Part shown: one piece after another, positions 42,745 through 52,570 of the stretch
Position numbering within the stretch: the stretch's first letter is position 1
Layout: the number at the start of each line of letters is the position of its first letter
NCBI GenBank assembly: GCA_046329535.1
Contig: JAXLUN010000001.1
Span: 186,001 to 250,000, forward strand
DNA: 64,000 nt
Source of the DNA: Bog-950 sp046329535
GTDB taxonomy: Bacteria; Bacteroidota; Bacteroidia; Chitinophagales; LD1
Direction of reading: 5' to 3'
Program-made: the position numbers and the translations under genes
Notes under the pieces: generated by a model
Database searches by the model: none
Seen by the model: the letters and a program-made list of their open reading frames with translations, nothing else
What the model was told of the DNA's origin: nothing

Positions 42745-45700
42745 ATGAAAAAGATATACATCAAGATAATAACTCTAATTCTGGCTTCGAACCTTTTGCA
42801 GCTTGGCCTTTTTGCCCAATTGGTAAATCTTGAAGTTCAGATTGTACAGGCAGAAAGAACCGGTTATGGAGATTGTTTACTATGTGGTAATCCTGATCCG
42901 GCATGGGTGATGGGAGGCAATACAAATGCAGTGGATGGCTCTAAAACACTTACTACCTGGACATACACTTATTCAGAGATGGGAGGTACAGTTTATGGCG
43001 GTTCCTTTACTGATCAAATTATATCTCATAATAGCACTTCTGCCACTTCCTTTACCTTAACTTTAGATGCATGGGAAAATGATTGCGACCCAATGAATTC
43101 CTACAATACCGGGTGTAATTTTGGTTTTAACAGCGATTTTAAGCGGTGCACAAACTCTAACGTTTTAACCGTTAATTTTAGAAATGTAGCTCCGTGTGCT
43201 TGGACTAATGTAACCACCAACTACTGCGGTGATTTCAGATATCAGGTAAGATATCGGTGGACCTATGCAGATGCACCTACATTAAGCGGTGAAACTCCAC
43301 TTAATCAAATGCGATGTAATGGTACTGCTGCAGCACCATTACATGTCACATCAAATACTGATGGACAAGGTAGAATAATGAACCGATGGTATATTTGGCA
43401 GGTAGCGAATAACGCAAATGGTCCTTTTTCAGATATTACTGCCACTCAAAATGTCTCTACTAACACTGTCGCAACCGTTAGTTATACTCCACCTCAAATT
43501 TCAGGTTCACGCTATTATCGTTTAAAATCCACGTCTAATTGTAGTGCTGACTACAATAGTAACACTTCATATTCCCAAGTATTTACTGTAACCTATGCTT
43601 TTGTTGCTTCAGGAGCTTATACTACAGCATCCGGATTTCCATCTGGCCTAGGTACTGGCGATGTGGCTCCAGATATTCAAAGTCCTATTTGTGGTTCATT
43701 GGTTTCTTCAAGTCAATCAGTGACATTGGGGACTTTGCTACCACCTCAACCAGGTCATGCAACAAATGTATCTTCTTACACGTGGTCTGCCGTAAGCGGA
43801 ACTCCTACTGTTGGCAGCGGTTCTACTTTTTTATGGACATCTCCTGTATCCTTAGGAGTAACTTCTATCAGTTTAACTTATAATTTTACAGGATGTTCCA
43901 ACCCCGCTACAGTTACATGTGCTACAACAGTTAGCGATCCTTCGTGCAGTTTTGTATATGTTTCACCTACAGGTACAAACTCTCCGACAGCCGGAGGTCC
44001 ATCAAATCCATGTCAAACATTGACCGGTACTGATGGGGCCTTGGATAGAGCAGCCGCTTTAGGAGTAAAACATATTAAAATGCTTGTTGGTTCTTATACT
44101 GAAACAGGAATCATTGTGATGACGACCGGATTGACTATTGAAGGGAGATTCGTTAAAAATGGTTCAATTTGGGAAAAGAACTCAAGTACTGCTGGTAACA
44201 CTACATTAACATGCTCCGGTTCAGAATCAGTTTCTGGCGTTTGCCATACCGTTGGTGTTAAAGCATCTGTAAACAACTGGTCAATCATAGATTTGAATAT
44301 TACTACCTCTAATGCTTCTGGTACCGATGCTTCAAATAGAGGATGCTCAAACTATGGTGTTCTGGTTAGAAATTGTTCAAATTACACAATAGAGAGATGT
44401 AAAATTACATCAGGAAACGCAAGTAACGGTGCAAGTTCTGTAAAGGCAACTGGTAGTGGAGGAGCAGGAGGTGGAGGTACGGCTGGCTCTGGAGGTAGTG
44501 GCGCAAACGGCTGTGGTAATCCAGGAGGTGGCTCTGCCGGGGGAAATGGTAATGGTGGCGCACTTGGTAGTGCTGGTTCAGATATCGGGAGTGCTGGAAT
44601 TTGTTGCGGTGCTTCCAGACCAGGTAAGCCATCTGCCGGTGCAAATGGTTCAGCAGGAACTAGCTTTACTGCAGGTGTTAGGCCAACAGCTCCAGTACCA
44701 ACAAATGCTAATTATTACATTCCTGCTGGTATTGCTTCCAGTGGTGGCAACGGCTTTGGTGGAGGTGGAGGTGGAGGTGGAGGTGGCTCCAGAGGTGGGA
44801 CCTGTGCCTGCTTTAACTGTGGAGGCAACAGTGGAGGTAGCGGTGGTGCCGGTGGAGGTGGTGGCACAGGAGGTGCGGGAGGTTATGGTGGAGGAGGAAG
44901 TTTTTCTGTATGGACATTTAATGCCAATACAGGACAATCTTTAATAAACAATAATTTGGTGGCGGGCTCTGTAGGAACGGGAGGAACAGGAGCAGATGGT
45001 CAGGACGGAGCCCCGGGTACTGTTGTAAATAATGGAAATACAGGTGGTGGATGCGCTTGTGGTAATCCACAAGGAGGCTCAGGGGGGGATGGTGGAAGTG
45101 GTGGTGCAGGAGGGAGAGGACAGGATGGAGCAAATGGAACAACAGCACAGCTTGTAATTGATGGTGTAACTTCAAGCCCATCTGTTACAGTTCCAAACAC
45201 CGAAGTAGTAAAAGTTATTTACAATAACAATATGAAGATTTGCCGTAACTCTGTTGTTAGTATTACCAAAACTGCAGGCAGTGGAAGTTGGACGGTTCCG
45301 AGCAATTTTGATTATGTAAAATACAATCAAACGTCAATAGCCTCCGAATTCGGGAGTTCGTCTTTTCCCGCGGATATATATCCTACTAACAATACTACAG
45401 GTTTCTACGATCTGCAATTGGGAACATCAGTTTTTAACCGATACCTCCATTTGGAGTCAGATGTCAGACCTATGCCTTTGATAAGTGTGAAGGCTACAGA
45501 TGGCTCTTCACTTTCATCAAATCAGATTTGTATAGGAGGATCTGTCAAACTTTTTAACATCGCAACATCCTTTGGCACTGAAGTGGAATATAGATGGGAA
45601 GTCTTCAGTGGCACATCTGCTCCTAATAAATCAACTTTTCCGGATCCAGGAGCTGTGTTTAATTCCGGCCTTGAGAATCCGATTTTTGGACCATTTAATA

Positions 45701-48700
45701 CAGCCGGTACTTATACTGTAAGATATCAATTGAGAGAACAGTGTTGTGGATGGAGTATACCGGTATTTGCCACTATTACAGTAAATCCTGACCCTTCCGC
45801 ACCGACTGATATTACTTTCTCAAATCCTGCATCGGTAAACGAGATATGTGTTGGCGATAACATTATAGTTAGTGGGGCAAGCGGAAGTTCTAATGGTGTA
45901 ACTCCTTACACATATGAGTATATTTACGACAACGGAGGAGGTTTTGGGCCATATGATGTTGTAAAGCCCAACTTTACAGCCATATTGGGTAATAATAATT
46001 ATGTTACAGTAAGAGTACAGGAAAATGTACTTATCGGATGTGATGCCTCACCCGATTACACAGAAACTATTACTGGTAATCCAATTCCAGAAGGCGTTGC
46101 TTCCCCAGATGCTCAAATTGTTTGCTCGGGAGAGCCTCTAAATATTAGTCTGTTTACTCAGAATAATATAATTGGAACTACTTACACATGGATTCGTACA
46201 TCGGTGGTTGGAGTTAATAATAGTGGTATTCCTACATCCGGAAGTGGTAATATATCGGGTTTTTTTATAAATACCACATCCTTAGATCAAACGATTACAT
46301 TCACCTTCACACCCCAAGGCCCTTTCCCTACATTTTGTCAAGGGGCAACTTTTCAAGCCTCTGTAGTTATTCATCCTAGAATTTTGCTTTCTGCAGGAAG
46401 TAATACTCCGGTTTGTGAGAACTTGCAACTAGACCTAACTTCGACTCCTAGTGGTGGAGTTCCTACTTTTACTTACAACTGGAGTGGTCCGAATGCATTT
46501 ACTTCTTCGGATCAGAATCCGTCAGTTACCAGTAGTGTACTTGCAACTGGGGGGACATACAGTGTTACAGTAACTGATGCTAATTTTTGCACGGCAACTG
46601 CTTCTGAGATAGTGGTAATTAATCAACAGCCTACCTTAACATTCATTCCTACTAATATCCTATGTAATGGAGATAATTCAGGTTCTATTGAAGTTACGGG
46701 TATACTAGGAACTCCATTGTTTGATTTTTCGAAAAATGGCGGATCCACATATATAAATAATCAACTTAATCCATACACATTTAATAGTTTAATTGCTGGC
46801 ACTTATCCAATCCAGATTCGCGATGCCAATAATTGCGTCAGTGACCCAGTGAATGTTCTTGTCTCAGAACCTGCCACTTTGCCATCATTCACGGAGACAC
46901 ACACACCGGTGTCCTGTAATGGAGGAAGTGATGGAAGTATAACCGTAACTGCAGCCGATGGAACACCTGGATACACCTACTCAAACGATAATGGAGTAAC
47001 TTATCAGGGAAGTAATGTTTTCAGTGGTTTAGTATCAGGTACCTACAAAGTAAGAGTAAAAGATGCTAATGGCTGCGTAACCCCATTTACTAACGTGGTT
47101 GTTTCACAACCAGCCTTGCTTGTACAAAATGTTACACATGAAGATGTCATATGTAACGGGGCTGGAGACGGAACCGTCACTATCAATGCGGGTGGTGGTG
47201 TTACTCCCTATGAGTATTCTTTAAATAACGGAGGGCTTTATGTAAGTGGAAGTGATCCATATACATTTACGGGACTAGCTCCGGCAACTTATCAGGCACG
47301 GGTAAAAGATGCCAACGGTTGTGAAACTACCGCCACATCAGTAACCGTTGGGGAGCCTGCTGCTCTAAATGCATTAGCCACGGTAACATCGAATTATAAC
47401 GGTTCGCAGGTTTCATGTGCCGGTGTTTCAGATGGTCAAATAACTGTAATTGCAGGTGGAGGAATACCTCCATTTAGTTATAGTTTAGATGGGGGAGGAT
47501 TTGGTTTAAGTAATGTGTTTAACGGAGTGGCATCCGGTAGTCATACGATTATAGTTAGAGATGCTAATCTCTGTACTACGACTACGAACGTTACCATTGT
47601 GGCTCCTGCTTCGGTTACCGTCACCGCCAGCAATGCTGGACCATATTCAACTAATTTTACTGCACAACTTAATTCTACACCAGTTGGTGGAACATTGCCA
47701 TATACCTATAATTGGAGCGGCCCCCAATCATTCAATACCAATCCGCAACACTTGCTAGAAGATCCTACACGTACACCTAGTTTGGTAACGATGACAGGAA
47801 CTTACAGAGTAACGGTAACAGACGCCAATGGCTGTTCTGCATCTGCGCAAACAGTGATGAACGTTTATGACGGTTATATTTGGAATGGTTCGCAAAGCAC
47901 CTCTTGGAGTGATCCGGCCAACTGGACTCATAATCCCGCAGGAACGGTACCTGATTTATGTTCTCGTAATGCGGTAATTCCATTTGGTACGGCCAATATT
48001 CCTAATGTGGATGTACCTGGTCTTAATATCGGTAAATTGACTTTAGAGTATGGAGCTACCCTTAATTTGTCAAATGATTTATCGCTATGCGATAATTTAG
48101 TAGGCTCTACTACCATAGCCAGTTTGGTCAATGGACCTGGTAGATTGATTTTGAATGGCACATCTGCCACAGTGACACAGAAGATCACAGGCAAGACGAA
48201 GATAGAGACTTTACGGATAGACAATAGCGGAATTGGTGCAGAGATTAGCTCCGGTAATGTTCAGATCAACACAGCGTTGGAAATAAAACAAGGGAACTTA
48301 AAAGTATCGAATGTGACGTATCTGACCTTTTTAAGTAACAGTCCGACCCACTGTGCGGTTCTGGACAATTACAGCAGCGGCTTTAGCGGCACGTTCTTAA
48401 ACGGAGCCACACCAAGTTTATGCAAAGCACAACGGGCCTATACCGCGGCACCGGTGGTATTCAACCAGCACTTCATGGGCAGTCCGATGAAAGACATGCC
48501 ATTGAGTCAGTTTGCGACCTTATCCGGTATACCGGGCTATGTGATCAACAGCACCTGCGATGATGATATATTAGACCAGGGTTCACCATATGGTAATGTT
48601 TACCGGTATGATGAGAGCCATGTTCCGACAACCGGTCATAACTGTCCGATCGAAGCATGGGAAGCCTTAGGCACCGGCAGTGTATCGGAGAACAGCCGTG

Positions 48701-50280
48701 GCTATCTGGTGAAAAAGAATACAGCGGGCACGATAACTGCTTCTGGCACCCCGAACATAGGCAGCTCATACACCATCAGTGGCTTAACCAACAGTGGTTG
48801 GAGCAACTCCACTGCAGGCGGCTTTACGGCCAGTTCCGGCTGGCACCTGGCAGGCAATGCTTACCTGTCGAAATTAGACCTGGGCAAAGGCAACTCCTAT
48901 GCGGCATCGAGCGGAGTAGGGGCTCAGGTTCATATCTGGAACGAAAGCCAGGCAGACTATGATGCTTATATGATGAACAACCCGGCCGCTATTCCGGTAG
49001 CCCCATTCCAGGGCTTCTATGTTCGTGCGCTATCGAATGGAGCCAGCTTTACACTAAGCGGTAATGACCGCAGCAGAACGGTAGCAGGTGCTACGTTCTG
49101 GCAGCAAAGCAATGACCACCAGTTAGATATCACGGTGAGCAACCCGGCCACCGGCAAAACCGGCAAAACGGTCGTAGCGTTCAACGGATCTGCGACCAAC
49201 GGCTTTGACGGAGAAATGGATGCCAACAAACTACCGGCAGCGATGAACCGTCATACGCTGTATACCGTGAACAATGGAGAGATGATGTCAATCAACACCC
49301 TGAAGAGCATCGAAGAAACCAGCACGGTAGACATGAATATGTATGTAGGGGCCACCGGCAACTACACGATGAACTTTGCAGGCATAAGCAGCTTTGACCC
49401 GACCAGCTACATCATGCTGGAAGATAAAAAGCTGAACGTATGGCACAATGCCCGAAACGGAGACTACACCTTTAGTGCAGACTCCGCGGATAACTCAGCC
49501 CGCTTTGTGTTACACTTCACCCCGAAGGCAGAGATCACAGCCAACAGTTCTGACTGTAACAACAGCGGCACCATCAGCATCGTACAACCGGGCACAGCTA
49601 GCTGGAACTACACCATAGCAGGCGGCACCGGCACCGTAGCTACCGGCACCCTGAACCAAAACAACCCGATAGCCCAAAGTGCTACACCGGGCGTATATAC
49701 GGTAACGTTAGTAGACAACAACAACTACACGGTGGTTAAACAGGTGCAGATAACAGGCTCCACACCGGTAACAGCCAACATGACAGCCAGTGCGAACATA
49801 GCGGAAGTATCGGAAGACATCAGCTTCGCCAACACTACAACCAATGTAACCACCACAAACTGGAACTTTGGAGACGGCAGCACAGCGACCACCGCTACTG
49901 CTAGCCACAACTATCAGAATGAAGGGGTGTATACAGTGACCTTAACCACCGGCAACGCAGACGGCTGTGCGGCTAGTGTAAGCCAAACAGTAACGGTAAC
50001 GGCAAAAACGATCAGCGGCATAAGCAGTGTGACAGACAAGAACAAGATCAACATCTGGAGTCATGAGAATAAAGTGTATGTAGATTTGAGTTCGGAGAAA
50101 CATGTAGAAGCCACGATAGAGATATACAACATCATCGGTCAGCAGCTGAGCAGCGAGAAGTTTGGCAGCAAGAGTTTATACAGCAAATCGATCAGTAACT
50201 TAGAAGCGGCCTATGTGATAGTTCGGGTGCTGAACGAAGACCGGATAAGCACCAGGAAGGTATTTATCAGCAATAAGTAG
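42745..50280 (+). CDS. Giant T9SS adhesin with SprB-like repeats, glycine-rich region and PKD domain
   Basis: The 2511-residue surface protein has a signal peptide (ending GLFAQ). Residues ~400-560 resemble a beta-helix (VYVSPTGTNSPTAGG ... NYTIERCKIT), and ~571-800 are extremely glycine-rich with cysteine pairs. Ig-like modules follow, then about four SprB-like repeats around 1300-1600 (pattern VSCNGGSDGSITVTAADGTP), a G8-like beta module near 1711 (YIWNGSQSTSWSDPANW), a PKD domain at ~2346-2430 (NWNFGDGST) and a C-terminal sorting domain at ~2436-2511. SprB-type adhesins act in gliding and surface binding. G+C rises near residue ~1810 (about 48.17 kb), suggesting a mosaic. A strong terminator follows. 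Confidence 0.9.
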   Translation: MKKIYIKIITLILASNLLQLGLFAQLVNLEVQIVQAERTGYGDCLLCGNPDPAWVMGGNTNAVDGSKTLTTWTYTYSEMGGTVYGGSFTDQIISHNSTSATSFTLTLDAWENDCDPMNSYNTGCNFGFNSDFKRCTNSNVLTVNFRNVAPCAWTNVTTNYCGDFRYQVRYRWTYADAPTLSGETPLNQMRCNGTAAAPLHVTSNTDGQGRIMNRWYIWQVANNANGPFSDITATQNVSTNTVATVSYTPPQISGSRYYRLKSTSNCSADYNSNTSYSQVFTVTYAFVASGAYTTASGFPSGLGTGDVAPDIQSPICGSLVSSSQSVTLGTLLPPQPGHATNVSSYTWSAVSGTPTVGSGSTFLWTSPVSLGVTSISLTYNFTGCSNPATVTCATTVSDPSCSFVYVSPTGTNSPTAGGPSNPCQTLTGTDGALDRAAALGVKHIKMLVGSYTETGIIVMTTGLTIEGRFVKNGSIWEKNSSTAGNTTLTCSGSESVSGVCHTVGVKASVNNWSIIDLNITTSNASGTDASNRGCSNYGVLVRNCSNYTIERCKITSGNASNGASSVKATGSGGAGGGGTAGSGGSGANGCGNPGGGSAGGNGNGGALGSAGSDIGSAGICCGASRPGKPSAGANGSAGTSFTAGVRPTAPVPTNANYYIPAGIASSGGNGFGGGGGGGGGGSRGGTCACFNCGGNSGGSGGAGGGGGTGGAGGYGGGGSFSVWTFNANTGQSLINNNLVAGSVGTGGTGADGQDGAPGTVVNNGNTGGGCACGNPQGGSGGDGGSGGAGGRGQDGANGTTAQLVIDGVTSSPSVTVPNTEVVKVIYNNNMKICRNSVVSITKTAGSGSWTVPSNFDYVKYNQTSIASEFGSSSFPADIYPTNNTTGFYDLQLGTSVFNRYLHLESDVRPMPLISVKATDGSSLSSNQICIGGSVKLFNIATSFGTEVEYRWEVFSGTSAPNKSTFPDPGAVFNSGLENPIFGPFNTAGTYTVRYQLREQCCGWSIPVFATITVNPDPSAPTDITFSNPASVNEICVGDNIIVSGASGSSNGVTPYTYEYIYDNGGGFGPYDVVKPNFTAILGNNNYVTVRVQENVLIGCDASPDYTETITGNPIPEGVASPDAQIVCSGEPLNISLFTQNNIIGTTYTWIRTSVVGVNNSGIPTSGSGNISGFFINTTSLDQTITFTFTPQGPFPTFCQGATFQASVVIHPRILLSAGSNTPVCENLQLDLTSTPSGGVPTFTYNWSGPNAFTSSDQNPSVTSSVLATGGTYSVTVTDANFCTATASEIVVINQQPTLTFIPTNILCNGDNSGSIEVTGILGTPLFDFSKNGGSTYINNQLNPYTFNSLIAGTYPIQIRDANNCVSDPVNVLVSEPATLPSFTETHTPVSCNGGSDGSITVTAADGTPGYTYSNDNGVTYQGSNVFSGLVSGTYKVRVKDANGCVTPFTNVVVSQPALLVQNVTHEDVICNGAGDGTVTINAGGGVTPYEYSLNNGGLYVSGSDPYTFTGLAPATYQARVKDANGCETTATSVTVGEPAALNALATVTSNYNGSQVSCAGVSDGQITVIAGGGIPPFSYSLDGGGFGLSNVFNGVASGSHTIIVRDANLCTTTTNVTIVAPASVTVTASNAGPYSTNFTAQLNSTPVGGTLPYTYNWSGPQSFNTNPQHLLEDPTRTPSLVTMTGTYRVTVTDANGCSASAQTVMNVYDGYIWNGSQSTSWSDPANWTHNPAGTVPDLCSRNAVIPFGTANIPNVDVPGLNIGKLTLEYGATLNLSNDLSLCDNLVGSTTIASLVNGPGRLILNGTSATVTQKITGKTKIETLRIDNSGIGAEISSGNVQINTALEIKQGNLKVSNVTYLTFLSNSPTHCAVLDNYSSGFSGTFLNGATPSLCKAQRAYTAAPVVFNQHFMGSPMKDMPLSQFATLSGIPGYVINSTCDDDILDQGSPYGNVYRYDESHVPTTGHNCPIEAWEALGTGSVSENSRGYLVKKNTAGTITASGTPNIGSSYTISGLTNSGWSNSTAGGFTASSGWHLAGNAYLSKLDLGKGNSYAASSGVGAQVHIWNESQADYDAYMMNNPAAIPVAPFQGFYVRALSNGASFTLSGNDRSRTVAGATFWQQSNDHQLDITVSNPATGKTGKTVVAFNGSATNGFDGEMDANKLPAAMNRHTLYTVNNGEMMSINTLKSIEETSTVDMNMYVGATGNYTMNFAGISSFDPTSYIMLEDKKLNVWHNARNGDYTFSADSADNSARFVLHFTPKAEITANSSDCNNSGTISIVQPGTASWNYTIAGGTGTVATGTLNQNNPIAQSATPGVYTVTLVDNNNYTVVKQVQITGSTPVTANMTASANIAEVSEDISFANTTTNVTTTNWNFGDGSTATTATASHNYQNEGVYTVTLTTGNADGCAASVSQTVTVTAKTISGISSVTDKNKINIWSHENKVYVDLSSEKHVEATIEIYNIIGQQLSSEKFGSKSLYSKSISNLEAAYVIVRVLNEDRISTRKVFISNK
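44756..44786 (+). repeat. GGAGGT hexanucleotide microsatellite in the adhesin gene
   Basis: Four perfect GGAGGT copies (44761-44784) in a longer GGT-rich run encode polyglycine. Six-bp steps keep the frame, so the glycine-rich segment could change length without inactivating the gene. Confidence 0.7.
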
Positions 50281-50312
50281 TAACTGGTCCACTGGCCAGC
50301 GTCAGATATCTG

Positions 50313-50347
50313 AAGCCCCCTCATTAACTTGAGGGGGCTTTTTTTAT
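50313..50347 (+). terminator. Adhesin gene terminator
   Basis: AAGCCCCCTCA (50313-50323), a 6-nt loop and TGAGGGGGCTT (50330-50340) are followed by TTTTT, a textbook Rho-independent terminator 32 bp after the stop. Confidence 0.93.
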
Positions 50348-50619
50348 GGAGTAGATGGTGGTTTATTACAATAGTTAGAATAAACTTCAGATCAGGATTT
50401 TTAATAGTGAAGAATTGGAGAGAATAGCAACTATGTTTTGCTATAGTAGATAAGCACCACGGGGATTATTTAGAGGAATAGGAGCAAAAAAATTATGTGT
50501 AGACGAAGGTGTTTTGCAAACTCACAACATGAGTGCGAAGGTATGTAGAGTCATAATACTTACGAAAACATTCAGGTTTTCAAACTATAGTTGTTAGAAA
50601 ATGGGAGCATACTTAACAA
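50348..50619. other. Intergenic region, nothing recognised
   Basis: About 270 bp of AT-rich sequence between the adhesin terminator and the anti-sigma gene. No open frame with recognisable content, RNA structure or repeat was seen. Confidence 0.5.
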
Positions 50620-51786
50620 TTAGAACTCCAGTTCTGCCTTCTTCTTAACCGCACGTTCTTTGTATGAACCGTTCGTGCTTGAAAGCTCATCAAGTAGTTT
50701 CTTAGCTTCTTCTTTTTTGCCCCTTTTAAGTAGAATGTTTGCTTTATACCATTTGCTTCCTTCTATGTAGGCGTCTCCCTTTTTAAGCAGCTTATCAAAA
50801 TTTTTCTCTCCCTTTTTAGCATTGGTATTTATATACTCACTGATGCCCCCAAAATACAGGGCGGCATTATTATCAGGTTGCTCATTTAGAATCTGATTAA
50901 ACAGTTCACTAGCTTTTTTATAGTCCCCACTATTAAAAATTTTCATGGCATCATCGATGTAAGCACCAGAGTTTTTCTCACTTATGTCTGCCTTGGTGCT
51001 GGCCATGCTACTTACAGTTTGTATTGTTTGCTGGGGCGTATTTGTTTCCTCATTTTTAACCCGTTCCTTAGTTTGCTTAACTTCTTCAGCAGGAGTTTTT
51101 TTATTAGCTGAAGTCACCACAATCTTGTCATTCACTGATCTGTCTGCATCAGTATTTTCAGTTTGAAGAACAGTGCTTGATTTGGCGGCACCCGCATTAC
51201 CCGTAGCCATCGAAGCTGTACTGGTTGTAATAATATTAACATCATTGACTGGCTTGCCTGCATTTTCCATCAAAAGAGGCTTTTCAGGTGTTCTACTGGC
51301 TGGGCTATTGGTTGACTGCTGGGCAACTGTATTGGAATCAATGTTGACAGTTTCTATTTTAGCTGAAACCAGATTAGGCTCGCTGGTTTTTTGATCGAAC
51401 AAAACCAGCTCATCGGTTTTTGCAGATTCTGTGTTAGTTGCTATTTGAGGGTTATCTTTGCTTAAGAAATTTATCATCACAAAGCCAACCCCTACCAACA
51501 ATCCAATTAACACAGCAGCCCAAGCATAATTGGTCCAATGAAGAGAAATCACTTTACGCTCTTTAATGCCGGTTCGCTCACGAACTTTTTGATTAAGGGA
51601 GGATACTGTGCCTGAAAGTGAAGATTTATTTTCTACCGATATTAAGCCATCTAAAGCATCTTGAGCAAAAGGGTCATCTTTCAAAAGCTTTTCCAGCTCC
51701 TGACGTTCATCGGCAGAAAGAGAGTTATTGGCATAAGCCAGTAAAGCCTCTTCGGTAATGATACCATTGTCAGCGATTTTCACCAT
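50620..51786 (-). CDS. Anti-sigma-like membrane protein with periplasmic TPR domain
   Basis: The protein has a cytoplasmic N-terminal zinc-finger-less anti-sigma-like region (TEEALLAYANNSLSADERQELEKLLKDDPFAQDALDGL), one membrane helix (~104-126, WAAVLIGLLVGVGFVMINFL) and a low-complexity linker. The periplasmic C-terminus is TPR-like (IFNSGDYKKASELFNQILNEQPDNNAALYFGGISEY). The gene overlaps the upstream ECF sigma gene, the standard sigma/anti-sigma layout. The ATG at 51786 is preferred because it follows AAGGA and begins with the conserved part; an ATG at 51807 would add seven residues. It probably sequesters the sigma factor and senses envelope conditions, which is inferred from context. Confidence 0.82.
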   Translation of the reverse strand: MVKIADNGIITEEALLAYANNSLSADERQELEKLLKDDPFAQDALDGLISVENKSSLSGTVSSLNQKVRERTGIKERKVISLHWTNYAWAAVLIGLLVGVGFVMINFLSKDNPQIATNTESAKTDELVLFDQKTSEPNLVSAKIETVNIDSNTVAQQSTNSPASRTPEKPLLMENAGKPVNDVNIITTSTASMATGNAGAAKSSTVLQTENTDADRSVNDKIVVTSANKKTPAEEVKQTKERVKNEETNTPQQTIQTVSSMASTKADISEKNSGAYIDDAMKIFNSGDYKKASELFNQILNEQPDNNAALYFGGISEYINTNAKKGEKNFDKLLKKGDAYIEGSKWYKANILLKRGKKEEAKKLLDELSSTNGSYKERAVKKKAELEF

Positions 51787-52378
51787 TTCCTTGTTTTGCC
51801 TTATCATTTTGGGCCGTTATATAATTCTTCAAATTACGCTTACCGTTTTGGATATAGCTTTTCACTTCGTTCGTATTGTAGCCGGTAATTTTAGAAATTT
51901 CATTGTAGCTGCAGTCTTTTAGATAAAACAATTCTATACACTCTCTTTGTTCCGATTTAAGTTCGTCAATTCCTTCTTTCAGGTGTTCTAGTATAAACTC
52001 TTTTTCTTCTGCTTCTTTAAGATGATCTGTTTCAGCTGTTTCCACAACACTTTTTAAATCATTTTTAAACTGGCTGCTGTTTTTCAACTCAGTAGAGTTT
52101 TTTCTGAACTCCATCATGCAATGATTTTTAACCACTGTATGTAACCAGGGTTTAAAGGAAACAATGTGGTGTTTTTTTAAGTCTGAAATCAGCTTTTCAA
52201 AGATTTGCATGGTTGCATCTTCGGCAGCAGTCTGTTGCTTCAGATATTTTACGCATACTCCAAACACGAGGTGGGTGTACCGTTGATACAATTCACCGAT
52301 ATAGGAGGTTTCGTGTGAGTTGCGGTAACGATGAACTAATTCTTCATCTGTAAGCTTGGCGATATCTTCTTTAACCAA
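51770..52378 (-). CDS. ECF-family RNA polymerase sigma factor
   Basis: The 202-residue sigma-70 family protein shows region 2 (ELYQRYTHLVFGVCVKYLKQQTAAEDATMQIFEKL ... FKPWLHTVVKNHCMMEFRKN) and region 4 (LKSEQRECIELFYLKDCSYNEISKITGYNTNEVKSYIQNGKRNLK, a helix-turn-helix). Regions 1 and 3 are absent, as in ECF sigmas. It overlaps the anti-sigma-like gene by 17 nt and is divergent from the alpha-2-macroglobulin gene. It may control that gene and its own operon, but no binding-site consensus is known here. Co-regulation is inference. Confidence 0.93.
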   Translation of the reverse strand: MVKEDIAKLTDEELVHRYRNSHETSYIGELYQRYTHLVFGVCVKYLKQQTAAEDATMQIFEKLISDLKKHHIVSFKPWLHTVVKNHCMMEFRKNSTELKNSSQFKNDLKSVVETAETDHLKEAEEKEFILEHLKEGIDELKSEQRECIELFYLKDCSYNEISKITGYNTNEVKSYIQNGKRNLKNYITAQNDKAKQGNGENR

Positions 52379-52446
52379 TGCTGCTTTATGTAGTTTAAAA
52401 ATAGGAATAGCAAGACTGTTTTAGTATACGGTTTCAACACAAAAAC

Positions 52447-52541
52447 AGATGTGAGTTCAGAATATTAGTCAACATCAACAGGAGATATTATCCATATGTT
52501 ACTGAACCATGGTTTATGGAATTTTAATATGGTTCACATCT
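52447..52541. promoter_or_regulatory. Nested inverted repeats between ECF sigma and A2M genes
   Basis: The divergent intergenic region holds AGATGTGA (52447-52454) with TCACATCT (52534-52541), and TGAACCAT (52503-52510) with ATGGTTCA (52529-52536), both perfect 8-bp inverted pairs. The second pair is centred about 50 bp before the A2M start. They may be operator sites; no regulator is identified. Confidence 0.4.
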
Positions 52542-52570
52542 CATAAGCATAAAACCTAAAAATTTCTTTT

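Noticed and set aside
44456..44944. 162-codon open frame rich in Val, Glu and Ala overlapping the glycine-rich region of the adhesin
   Set aside because: It is the shifted reading of GGN-rich codons in the real frame; low complexity and no start context support it as a shadow.
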